From assembly GCA_013375405.1 (NCBI GenBank), contig JABXJU010000096.1, forward strand, positions 1 to 15,425: a DNA stretch of 15,425 nucleotides, read 5' to 3'. Origin of the DNA: Candidatus Helarchaeota archaeon. GTDB taxonomy: Archaea; Asgardarchaeota; Lokiarchaeia; Helarchaeales; HEL-GB-A. Shown here one piece after another: positions 6,858-14,017 of this stretch. Both the position numbers and the translations under genes were made by a program. How positions within the stretch are numbered: position 1 is the first letter of the stretch; every line of letters begins with the position of its first letter. The notes beneath the pieces were generated by a model, which searched no databases, was not told the DNA's origin, and was given only the letters and a program-made list of their open reading frames with translations.

Positions 6858-7092
6858 TTATTCCCGTAGAGTCTTATAATTAATTAAAAACTCAAGAAAG
6901 AGACATCCAAACACAAAATCCACAAGTACCAACAGAACTGCAAAAATATTAATATCCCCTAAGAAAAAATATATCAATAAAAACAGCAAGATCCAGCATA
7001 AAGACAGACATAAAAAATACTACTAATGCTACTGCTCAGTTCCAAATTGCAGCAATTAAAAATAAATATTTACAGCGTTTTTCTTTATCCAA
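6858..7092 (-). pseudogene. Decayed small membrane-protein gene (one nonsense codon, one frameshift)
   Basis: On the minus strand AAAAGGTGG (an SD) precedes a TTG at 7092 by a good distance. The frame reads MDKEKRCKYLFLIAAIWN, then TGA at 7038-7036 where Trp (TGG) would fit, then AVALVVFFMSVFMLDLAVFI. Near 6962-6967 (a run of six T) the frame is lost; removing one T continues it as FLGDINIFAVLLVLVDFVFG to TAA at 6858. The repaired product of about 77 residues has two to three hydrophobic helices. 'YLFLIAAIWNW' followed by a hydrophobic helix resembles the start of small multi-pass membrane proteins common in Asgard genomes. A good start signal followed by two lesions indicates a dead gene or sequence errors. 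Confidence 0.45.
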
Positions 7093-7222
7093 ATTAAACC
7101 ACCTTTTGAATAAAACCTGAGTATAATATCTAGAGATTACGAACTTATAAAAATTCAAAATACAAAGATAATAAATATAACTAATTCATTGTTATCTTCG
7201 GATTTAGTCCTCAGGGAATTCC

Positions 7223-7642
7223 ATGGAATTTATTAAGAACGAGATTGTTTTTGAAAAACCACCCAATAAATTAGTGAATTTGCTAATAGATGTAATCCAC
7301 CGAAAAGACGAGTCCTTGGATGAAATTATAAACCATATTGATAAAGAAAACTTATATGCAGAAATCAGTGGTAAAGGTCGGATAAATTACATTAACATAG
7401 GGTTTTTTGAAAATTATGAGCGAAACAATACAACAGAATTGGTTGCTTTTTGTCCTCAAATCAAAATCAAACATAAAGTTAAAGAGAAGGAAATTACCGT
7501 TTATCTTTATAAAGAAAGCCATTCCCTCCTCCTCAAAAAAGAACAGTTCCTGAGGAAAGAAAATAAATTAGTCGGCTTTACACGCCTCGAACTTCGCTAT
7601 ATTTTAGCTGAAGCCACCAAACTTGGTTCTTTAATAAAATAA
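7223..7642 (+). CDS. Hypothetical protein, 139 aa
   Basis: Not recognised. The ATG has AGGGA about six bases upstream. The predicted product is soluble, mixed alpha/beta and basic: a helix at 17-45 (LVNLLIDVIHRKDESLDEII), then strand-like stretches GRINYINIGFFENY, ELVAFCPQIKIKHKV and KEITVYLYKESHSLLL, and a C-terminal helix ending ELRYILAEATKLGSLI. No signal peptide, metal motif or nucleotide-binding loop is visible. Its stop is 12 bases from the stop of the convergent acyl-CoA synthetase gene. The 470-bp region upstream carries the pseudogene on the other strand and offers no clear operon partner, so it is likely a single-gene transcript. Confidence 0.6.
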   Translation: MEFIKNEIVFEKPPNKLVNLLIDVIHRKDESLDEIINHIDKENLYAEISGKGRINYINIGFFENYERNNTTELVAFCPQIKIKHKVKEKEITVYLYKESHSLLLKKEQFLRKENKLVGFTRLELRYILAEATKLGSLIK

Positions 7643-7654
7643 TTATCGTAAAAC

Positions 7655-9100
7655 TTACTTATCTAAGAATTTCTGATATTCGATTAGTTTTGAAATTACA
7701 TTTGCCGCTCGGTAAGTAGAAGGAAAGTGAGGAACCTCAATATTAGTTAGTTCATCAATAAACGCTTTTCGGATTTTTGTTATTTCCGGATCGATGATAT
7801 TAAAATTCGGGAGAATACAAATGAAGGGGATTGAGACTGTTTTCACCACGCGTTTTATCCGCTTTAAAAAGGATTTTTCTATATGTCGATCATTTAATCG
7901 TTCTGCAAATTGGGGAGCGCGTTCGGTCATGAACTGAAATATTAAAATGTCGATCTTTGGATCTTCTGCTATATATCTTATTAATTTTGAAAATACCGAT
8001 ACAAACCAGCCGTACATGCCAAGATCTACAGGATTTCTATCGTATGTATTTACTTCTGGGATAAGCTCCCGTATTTTTTCGCGTGTATCTAGACTTAATT
8101 CCGGAACGTTCAGCCCTAATTTCGCAACTTCATCTGTAAGCTCAACGCTGGCTCCCCCACCCGCAACTACTAATCCCACATTTTTCCCCAACTTTTTAGG
8201 AGCAAGATAAAGGGCTCCGAGTGTTAAATCCGCCATTTCTTCCATACTTTCGGTAATAATTCCTCCGTGTTGTTTGATTGCCGATTGAAAGATTTCATAT
8301 GACGAACTCATAGCTCCGGTGTGTGAGGCCGCAGCTAATTCCCCTTCTATTGTGTGCCCCCCTTTCCAAAAAATGATTGGCTTTTTTTTACTTGATTCTT
8401 CTAAAATCCCTAGAAACTGTGTGGATTTCTTCACTTGTTCGATATAACAAGAAATGACTTCAATTTTGGGATCAGTAGTGAAATATTCGATAAAATCTTG
8501 GATAGTTAAATCACATTGATTTCCGATACTTACGACTTTGTTAAAAGGGAATCCTCTATTTTCCCCTATGAAATAAAATGCACTTGTATGCCCGCCTGAT
8601 TGGCAAATGTAGCCAACATGCCCCTCCCGTTCTTTTATTTCAAAAATTTCTGTATTTACTAATCTACTTTCTTGACAATATGGGCCAAGGCAATTAGGAC
8701 CGATAATTCGCAAATTATTTGTTACATTTTTCATGAGTTCCGCTTCTAATTTTTCTCCTTTTTCTGTACCAAGCTCGCTAAAACCTGCCGTGAATATTGT
8801 GACATATTTAACCTTTTTTTGACTGCACTCCTTAATTAATTGAGGAACTTCTTCTGCCGGTACTCCAATAATCGCATAATCAATATCCCCTGGAACATCC
8901 AAGATACTTGGATATGCGTCTAATCCATACATGACTTTTTTCTTTTTTCTATTTACACAATAAATCGGTTTGTTAAAATTCACTTTTTTCAACGCGAAAA
9001 GATACGGTGTGACTCCTCTCAAAGCCGCCTCCGAGGCTCCAATTAAACACACGTGTTCAGGGAAAAAAAGCCTGTCCAAATTGACCATACTATCACACAT
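7655..9100 (-). CDS. ADP-forming acyl-CoA (acetate-CoA ligase type) synthetase, alpha subunit
   Basis: The alpha subunit of an NDP-forming acyl-CoA synthetase, which makes ATP from ADP, phosphate and an acyl-CoA (acetyl-, branched or aryl) in anaerobic archaea. Order of parts in the 481 residues: a Rossmann CoA-binding domain (IGASEAALRG, 20-29), the ligase domain with GPNCLGP (134-140) and CQSGG (166-170, normally SQSGG), then SHTGAMSSSYEIF (259-271), where His260 is the phosphorylated histidine equivalent, and the third CoA-ligase domain. Length and domains match stand-alone alpha subunits such as those of Pyrococcus. The ATP-grasp beta subunit is not in the window, so it must be encoded elsewhere or the protein has another use. 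Start: ATG 9100 is the longest; ATG 9088, preceded by GTGAT, is also possible. Confidence 0.88.
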   Translation of the reverse strand: MCDSMVNLDRLFFPEHVCLIGASEAALRGVTPYLFALKKVNFNKPIYCVNRKKKKVMYGLDAYPSILDVPGDIDYAIIGVPAEEVPQLIKECSQKKVKYVTIFTAGFSELGTEKGEKLEAELMKNVTNNLRIIGPNCLGPYCQESRLVNTEIFEIKEREGHVGYICQSGGHTSAFYFIGENRGFPFNKVVSIGNQCDLTIQDFIEYFTTDPKIEVISCYIEQVKKSTQFLGILEESSKKKPIIFWKGGHTIEGELAAASHTGAMSSSYEIFQSAIKQHGGIITESMEEMADLTLGALYLAPKKLGKNVGLVVAGGGASVELTDEVAKLGLNVPELSLDTREKIRELIPEVNTYDRNPVDLGMYGWFVSVFSKLIRYIAEDPKIDILIFQFMTERAPQFAERLNDRHIEKSFLKRIKRVVKTVSIPFICILPNFNIIDPEITKIRKAFIDELTNIEVPHFPSTYRAANVISKLIEYQKFLDK

Positions 9101-9221
9101 TGGGATTCTAAGCCAAAAATTGAAAATATCTATTTGAGCTTTACTCTCATAGATTCTTAAATTTTATAAAAAGACTGATCGTTTTATTAAAAAAAAACCT
9201 CAAAATTTTGGATAAAACTCG

Positions 9222-9232
9222 CTTTATAAATA
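9222..9232 (+). promoter_or_regulatory. Strong TATA box upstream of the 64-aa gene
   Basis: CTTTATAAATA is close to the archaeal TATA consensus and stands out in the region. Transcription would start near 9255, giving a leader of about 125 bases before the ATG at 9381. The leader includes an open 26-codon frame (9293-9373) whose stop lies inside the SD of the 64-aa gene, but that frame has no SD of its own. Confidence 0.4.
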
Positions 9233-9380
9233 GAAATTATTGTACCAAGAATTATTTTTTTTGTTATTGAAGTTTTGGTTCCGCCCTTTTTGATGCCTAA
9301 AAATAATACGCGGATATTCTTCGATTTTATTTTGGAGGGGACGATAATTTTTGTGATAATTATAGAAAGGTGATAATTAG

Positions 9381-9575
9381 ATGGTTGAAGTAGCTGATTT
9401 AACTGGCGCAATTAATCGAGCTTCTAAATTTACCATTCGTGCATTAAAGCGGAATGATGATGTTTCAGCGTATAACTCCCTCAAAGCCTTAGTTCATATG
9501 TATATTAGAATGAATAAATGTAGAAAAGCGCTGGAAATCATTCAGACAGCAAAAGAAATGTTTAATGATTTTTAA
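9381..9575 (+). CDS. Small helical TPR-like protein, 64 aa
   Basis: The SD AAAGGTGAT seven bases before the ATG is one of the best in the window, so this short gene is probably real. The product is all-helical: ADLTGAINRASKFTIRAL, then DVSAYNSLKALVHMYIRMNK, then CRKALEIIQTAKEMFNDF. The last two helices have the spacing of a tetratricopeptide repeat (Y..L…Y…N…KALE…A), so it may be a single-TPR adaptor, or a piece of a longer repeat protein; the length and clean start argue for the former. No catalytic residues are visible. A strong TATA box lies 150 bases upstream. Downstream come about 290 bases without a clear gene. Confidence 0.65.
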   Translation: MVEVADLTGAINRASKFTIRALKRNDDVSAYNSLKALVHMYIRMNKCRKALEIIQTAKEMFNDF

Positions 9576-9834
9576 ATTAACAGAACTCGATACTACCTCC
9601 TCGTTTAAAGTCTGATCCATGCAAATTGTGGAAGATGATGAACTTTTCCCTCCAAAAGTAGGATTGGTGGTATTTCGGTGCCTATCTTCGTCTAGTTTTC
9701 AGTTTCCTATAGTATTTCTTTATAATTCCATCTTTCTTTCTTCGCCACGGATGAAATTCTTCTTCCATTTTCATTCGTAGTTCATTTTAGTCTATTCTAA
9801 TTTTCTTGCATCTACAGATCAAAATATTGTAAAT

Positions 9835-9842
9835 AAAAAAAA
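9835..9842 (-). terminator. Oligo-T terminator of the Vps62-like gene
   Basis: Read on the minus strand, CCTTCCTCC is followed by eight T about 20 bases past the stop of the Vps62-like gene, a typical archaeal pyrimidine/oligo-U termination signal. On the plus strand the same bases look like an SD before an ATG at 9853, but the following frame is only about 25 codons and antisense to the gene end. Confidence 0.5.
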
Positions 9843-9861
9843 GGAGGAAGGTATGGAACTA

Positions 9862-11544
9862 TCAAGCAAAATCACTTGGTGCAGATCTGACGATAAGTCC
9901 AGCGAGTATTTTAATAATGGCAGCGGCTAGCAGTAACATTCCACCAATGGCAAATCCCCAGATAAATGTAATTGAGACTGTGCCACTATAGAACGTTTTT
10001 GTAACTGCTCCTGCGAAAGGTGATTGGGATATCGCTTGTGCAACTTCGATGGCTTCGGGGGGGAGGGTCATTCCTTGAGCAAACGCATACATTATAGCTT
10101 CAAATTGTGTCATCAAAAGTAGTAGCAAACCCAAAAAAATAATAAAGAAAACCCCGCTCTTAAGGTACCCATTGCCGAGTTTCTTCGGATCTTTAACGCC
10201 AATTATATCGAGCATATTAAAAACTATACCTGCACCCACTATAAGGCTAAATGGAATTCCTAAGCTAAACAACGGTGTCATACCAGTACCTGTTACCAAG
10301 AAGTTCACCTGCACTCCATCAATTCCATCAATAAGGAACACTTCTCCTGCTGTAGTAACTGTTGGTGAAGCAATATCGGCTAGGACTGAATACCAAGGTA
10401 CAAAGAGCGCATATACTGTCAAGCCTATCGCCACGAATCCTATGGCAATGCCAACACCAGCCCTCGTTTTGACCACCTTACCTACCATTAGTCCGCCTTC
10501 CTTTTTGACTTTGTATATCTTATAGATCTTACGAAGGATGAGCAAGCCTATAATGACCAGGATAATGTATAAAAGATAATACATAAACCAGCAGAGTGCA
10601 AACCAAAGACTATCGACAATAAATAAACTACTCGCCCATGTAGCTGGATCAGAATATTTTTCTTGATTTTCACCCCATCCTGGACTGCGTGGACCTGCAA
10701 AGCCTATTTCAGCATCCGGTAGGTATTCCCAATTACCCCATCTGCCTTCCCAATTAATCCACACATTTCCATTTAATGGGATTCCCTGTTCACCGAGATT
10801 TTCAAGAGTATATGTCGTATTACTTAAAACCTTTCCATCAGCGGCTACCTCATCATTTTCAAACCCAACTTTTCCCTGATAAGAACGGAAATAATTGGCG
10901 TGAGAGCCACGTGCCATATAAACATGTGGTTGTTCGCCTGTCTTCTCCACATCTCCCCATACTGCTGATTCTCCACTATGATGCTGGGAATATTGCGCTG
11001 AAATGGGTGTATTAGTGCTAGTATCCAGCTTTATTTGGATCATTTCCCAGTCCCCTTCATGCTGATTAACGGAACCATCATTGTAAATATAAAAGAACCA
11101 ATATTGCACGAATCTGTAGCCGGAATAATCTCTAACGTGGCCATACACTTTATAACCGAGAAGCGCCTCATTCGCCTTATAATTATCCCGAATGTTTTCG
11201 TAGCTCCCTAATTTATTTTTTAAAAAATGGTCGCTACTAGGACCTGTAAGCGTTCCTTCAGTTGGATCGGGGTCCTGCACTTTGAGTACACCACTCCAAT
11301 GCCATAGTTCAGATATCGCAATGGAATGGTTCGCATCAACTGGGTAGAAGTTCTCTCCTGATGTAAAATGAAGTATTGGCGAATATCGTCTAAGTAACCA
11401 GTCTTCTATAAGATTATCAAGCCCATCGCCGTCATCATCCGCTGCTTGAACCACGTTTGATGGATAAAACATGAATGCAAATAATAAAACCACCGCGATA
11501 ACCATTAATTTCTTGATATGTTTAGGTTTCGATTTTTTAGACAT
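9862..11544 (-). CDS. Secreted/membrane-anchored protein with Vps62-like domain and five C-terminal TM helices
   Basis: The 560-residue product has an N-terminal signal peptide (basic MSKKSKPKHIKK, hydrophobic 13-27, likely cleavage after VVQA-34), a calcium-loop-like DDDGDGLDNLIED (36-48) as in thrombospondin-3/dockerin-type repeats, and then a domain with the landmarks of the Vps62 family: YSPILHF (54-60), FVQYWFFYIYN (145-155), HEGDWEMIQI (162-171), YSQHHSG (185-191) and VYMARGSHANYF (208-219). After this ectodomain come about five membrane segments (roughly 312-340, 363-390, 425-450, 463-488, 518-552). Vps62 was named from a yeast vacuolar sorting screen, but the domain is widespread and of unknown biochemistry. 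The topology puts it outside the cell with a cytoplasm-facing membrane platform. GGAG precedes the ATG at about eight bases. It is divergent from the small GTPase gene. Confidence 0.82.
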   Translation of the reverse strand: MSKKSKPKHIKKLMVIAVVLLFAFMFYPSNVVQAADDDGDGLDNLIEDWLLRRYSPILHFTSGENFYPVDANHSIAISELWHWSGVLKVQDPDPTEGTLTGPSSDHFLKNKLGSYENIRDNYKANEALLGYKVYGHVRDYSGYRFVQYWFFYIYNDGSVNQHEGDWEMIQIKLDTSTNTPISAQYSQHHSGESAVWGDVEKTGEQPHVYMARGSHANYFRSYQGKVGFENDEVAADGKVLSNTTYTLENLGEQGIPLNGNVWINWEGRWGNWEYLPDAEIGFAGPRSPGWGENQEKYSDPATWASSLFIVDSLWFALCWFMYYLLYIILVIIGLLILRKIYKIYKVKKEGGLMVGKVVKTRAGVGIAIGFVAIGLTVYALFVPWYSVLADIASPTVTTAGEVFLIDGIDGVQVNFLVTGTGMTPLFSLGIPFSLIVGAGIVFNMLDIIGVKDPKKLGNGYLKSGVFFIIFLGLLLLLMTQFEAIMYAFAQGMTLPPEAIEVAQAISQSPFAGAVTKTFYSGTVSITFIWGFAIGGMLLLAAAIIKILAGLIVRSAPSDFA

Positions 11545-11601
11545 ATTCAGTACTCCATAAAAGTCATGGATTTAGTTCAGTAGCTTTCTTATGTGAAAGT
11601 C

Positions 11602-11613
11602 CTTCTATTTAAA
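11602..11613 (-). promoter_or_regulatory. TATA box of the Vps62-like gene
   Basis: On the minus strand the sequence reads CTTTTAAATAG, about 60 bases upstream of the ATG at 11544. With transcription starting some 25 bases downstream (near 11578), the leader carries the GGAG SD. Assigned by pattern only; it would be one half of the divergent promoter region shared with the GTPase. Confidence 0.4.
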
Positions 11614-11714
11614 AGTTCTTAGATAAAAAGGAATGTAAAGTTTCATAAAAAGAAGAACTAATATATACGACTGCTTATTATTAATCACAGAATTCGGAAA
11701 TTGAGGGACGTGCT

Positions 11715-12668
11715 ATCGCAACCCATTACAAATTCAAAATTAATATTCTAGGTGAGCCTGAAGTCGGGAAGAGTGAATTTAATAAATATTGCAGTATACG
11801 ATTTGAGAGCAATTTAGAACAGTTGCATGAAGAAGTTTATGGGGTGTCATTTGCTGTAAAAATTTTGAAAAACATTAACGTAGAAACGACTTTAGTTGTG
11901 TGGAACTTCACAGGACAAGAGCGATATAAAACTGTTCAGCCACACTATATGAAAGGCGTCTCAGGAATCTTATTATTATTCGATTTGACACGGTTAGATA
12001 CCTTTGTAAAACTTCAAGATTGGCTCGAGTTCATTCATCGCCATGATTCTGACCCAAATATTCCCATATTTCTTATTGGTACAAAGTCAGATCTCTTTCA
12101 TCTAAAGGATGTTTCAGATACTGGAATTGAAAATTTTGTTAATACAAACAAATTACAAGGTTACTATGAAGTATCTTTTAAGACCGGCTTGAATGTAGAA
12201 TTCGTTATCAAGAAGATGAGCGAACTTATTTTCCAAACGCGGATAAACAGACAAAAGTTATCAACGAAATTCAAATTGACACGGAAATATCCGGATCGTC
12301 CAATAATAATGGAAGAAGAGGAAGAGAAAGTTCGAGAGGAATTTCTTCTTACTGCGAAAACAATTTTTAACATGACATTTGAAGATTTTTTGGCTCGAAT
12401 TAAGAGTTTAGAACCACATTTGAATAGAATCCAAAAAAGTCAGGATTACTCAAAAGCAGATATGGTTAAGAAAAAACTTGAGATGATCTCAAAAGAGTTA
12501 ATTACCCAGAATAGAAAAATAGAATTACTCCTTCAAAATCCTCCAGTTCCAGTTCCTACATATTTAAAATTAGATCTTTCTAAAGAATGGAAGAAAATGA
12601 CTGATAAATTGCGTTATCATATGTTTGTTTTTAAGGATGTCTTCAATTTTATGGCAAAATCTAAATGA
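11715..12668 (+). CDS. Ras/Rab-like small GTPase with altered switch motifs and a C-terminal coiled-coil extension; non-ATG start
   Basis: A small-GTPase domain of about 170 residues plus a tail of about 145. The P-loop GEPEVGKS is at residues 13-20, counted from an ATC at 11715; starting at the first TTG (11823) would delete it, so the true start lies upstream. The in-frame stop is at 11682 and no ATG, GTG or TTG lies between. ATC 11715 has GAGGGA six bases before it and yields (M)ATHYKFKINILGE, the usual beginning of this family. Other motifs deviate: the G2 threonine position reads EEVYGVSF (Val41), G3 is WNFTGQE (Asn64 for Asp), G4 is TKSD (123-126) and G5 is SFK (Phe for Ala). The tail has an acidic run (EEEEE) and heptad-like charged helices. 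It may bind GTP without normal hydrolysis. Its stop is one base from the convergent dehydratase gene. Confidence 0.85.
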   Translation: MATHYKFKINILGEPEVGKSEFNKYCSIRFESNLEQLHEEVYGVSFAVKILKNINVETTLVVWNFTGQERYKTVQPHYMKGVSGILLLFDLTRLDTFVKLQDWLEFIHRHDSDPNIPIFLIGTKSDLFHLKDVSDTGIENFVNTNKLQGYYEVSFKTGLNVEFVIKKMSELIFQTRINRQKLSTKFKLTRKYPDRPIIMEEEEEKVREEFLLTAKTIFNMTFEDFLARIKSLEPHLNRIQKSQDYSKADMVKKKLEMISKELITQNRKIELLLQNPPVPVPTYLKLDLSKEWKKMTDKLRYHMFVFKDVFNFMAKSK

Positions 12669-12669
12669 A

Positions 12670-14004
12670 TTATTCCTTGCGTTCCCGGATTAGTTCTAAG
12701 ACTGCCCCGATCCGTATTTTTACTTGTTCGATATTATCGCCTATGTTTTGGAACCCAATATCGACTAAGGCAAGGTCGGAGTCCTGTAATCGTTCCTTGA
12801 ATAAGCGTAGGGATGGAGTTATACTCTTACAACCATACATATTATTGAAAAGGATACCATCAACATTGTATTTGGATGCAACTGAAATATAATTTTCAAC
12901 TAGTGTCGAGTTATCTACCCAAGTGGATTCAAATTTAAGAAGAGCTCTGGTATAATTCCTCAGAATATCCCCTGTAGTTTCAATAGGGTCTAACATGTGA
13001 AAGACATCCCAATCTGCTACGAGGAGCCGTCCTCCTAGATTATCTAGGATCTCAGGTAGATGCGGTTCATAACCACCAAGCGCATTTACAATTATTAATT
13101 TAGGCATCGATGTCGTATCGTACCCTCCTGTCCGAGGGATTTTCTCGAAGGTTTTTGCTAATTGTTGAAGCGCTTGACTCAAAAATTTAGGATCACCTAA
13201 ACAATCAGAAAACGCAATATGCAGCATTGAAAGTAAATTTGAATAAGAAAGAGGAGATACTAGAATTCTATCCATACTCCATAATTCTAAAACTTTCAAA
13301 TAACTCTTACGTATCTTGTTTACGAGTTCTATTTGTTTTCGGAGTTTTTCATTTGTTATCGTTCGTTCGGTTATTTGTTCTAGTTTTGCAATAATTTGAT
13401 TTAAACTATCAACCATCATTTCCTCGCCATGTCCTTCAAAGACATTGGGAATCTCCATTAGAATTGTGGGACTTTTTTCTCCAATCTCTTCAAAAACTTT
13501 TGAAAACCAGTTACATCGTAATCCATAGCCAAAGGTTCCGTGAATCTGACTCAATCGAGGCCAAGTTGCCCCTAATTGGATTCGCGTTCCAAAGCAACTA
13601 TCTAAAGGACTTCCTTGATTTTCTGCTATTTCAATATACTTTTCATAGCTGCTGTATAAGTTTGTTAGGAATTGATCGATGACATCTGAATAGAACTGGT
13701 CCCCCAAAAACGGTCGTAAGAAATGAAGCCCGCTTGAAAGTAGATTCCATCCGAATATACCTTGATATAACCTTGCAGCTCGTAGAAACGTTAGACTCGA
13801 GTAATCCCCTACTCGGCAAAGGAAAATGGGCATTGCATCTGCTGCAAGAACCAACTCAATTCCCACTGGTAATGGCATAGAGATTATTTTTTTTCGTAAG
13901 GATTTAGCAGTTTTAAGTTGTTTTTTTCCGGAAAAAAATTTGATAGTTAACTTCAAAAAGTTTTTTTGGAAAAGAATATCCTTCATTCGTTTACCTTGAC
14001 TCAT
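12670..14004 (-). CDS. 2-hydroxyacyl-CoA dehydratase / benzoyl-CoA reductase-type subunit (second gene of operon)
   Basis: A 444-residue member of the HgdB/BcrC superfamily, subunits of ATP-activated enzymes that use [4Fe-4S] clusters to form ketyl radicals and dehydrate (R)-2-hydroxyacyl-CoA, or reduce aromatic acyl-CoA. Three cysteines at family-like positions could ligate the cluster: Cys137 (DSCFG), Cys164 (LRCNW) and Cys392 (YGCKS). The C-terminal domain shows VDGILFNNMYGC, a following LVDIGF strand and the closing EQVKIRIGAVLELI helix, the hallmark end of this family. The N-terminal third is more divergent than in its partner. The ATG at 14004 is 13 bases after the stop of the upstream subunit, with GGGGAAATTGTGAG as ribosome site, so the two are one operon. 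No activator (HgdC type) is nearby. Confidence 0.8.
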   Translation of the reverse strand: MSQGKRMKDILFQKNFLKLTIKFFSGKKQLKTAKSLRKKIISMPLPVGIELVLAADAMPIFLCRVGDYSSLTFLRAARLYQGIFGWNLLSSGLHFLRPFLGDQFYSDVIDQFLTNLYSSYEKYIEIAENQGSPLDSCFGTRIQLGATWPRLSQIHGTFGYGLRCNWFSKVFEEIGEKSPTILMEIPNVFEGHGEEMMVDSLNQIIAKLEQITERTITNEKLRKQIELVNKIRKSYLKVLELWSMDRILVSPLSYSNLLSMLHIAFSDCLGDPKFLSQALQQLAKTFEKIPRTGGYDTTSMPKLIIVNALGGYEPHLPEILDNLGGRLLVADWDVFHMLDPIETTGDILRNYTRALLKFESTWVDNSTLVENYISVASKYNVDGILFNNMYGCKSITPSLRLFKERLQDSDLALVDIGFQNIGDNIEQVKIRIGAVLELIRERKE

Positions 14005-14017
14005 CTCACAATTTCCC

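Noticed and set aside
9187..9411. Minus-strand frame of 74 codons upstream of and overlapping the 64-aa gene
   Set aside because: It covers the TATA box, leader and SD of the better supported plus-strand gene, lacks its own SD, and its composition is what AT-rich leader DNA gives by chance.
9619..9780. Plus-strand frame of 53 codons starting MQIVEDDELFPPKVG
   Set aside because: The first 18 residues look protein-like but no SD is present and the rest is a Ser/Phe-rich string typical of reading antisense through a basic frame.
9853..9930. Plus-strand ATG with a perfect-looking SD (AAAGGAGGAAGG) at the end of the Vps62-like gene
   Set aside because: The frame closes after about 25 codons and is antisense to the gene's C-terminus; the same bases are better explained as the pyrimidine/oligo-T terminator of the minus-strand gene.
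10172..10525. 117-codon plus-strand frame inside the Vps62-like gene
   Set aside because: Antisense shadow of a membrane-domain coding region, rich in Pro/Thr/Ile, with no ribosome site.
12665..12892. Plus-strand frame starting at the end of the GTPase gene
   Set aside because: It is antisense to the conserved C-terminus of the dehydratase subunit, which is clearly the real gene here.
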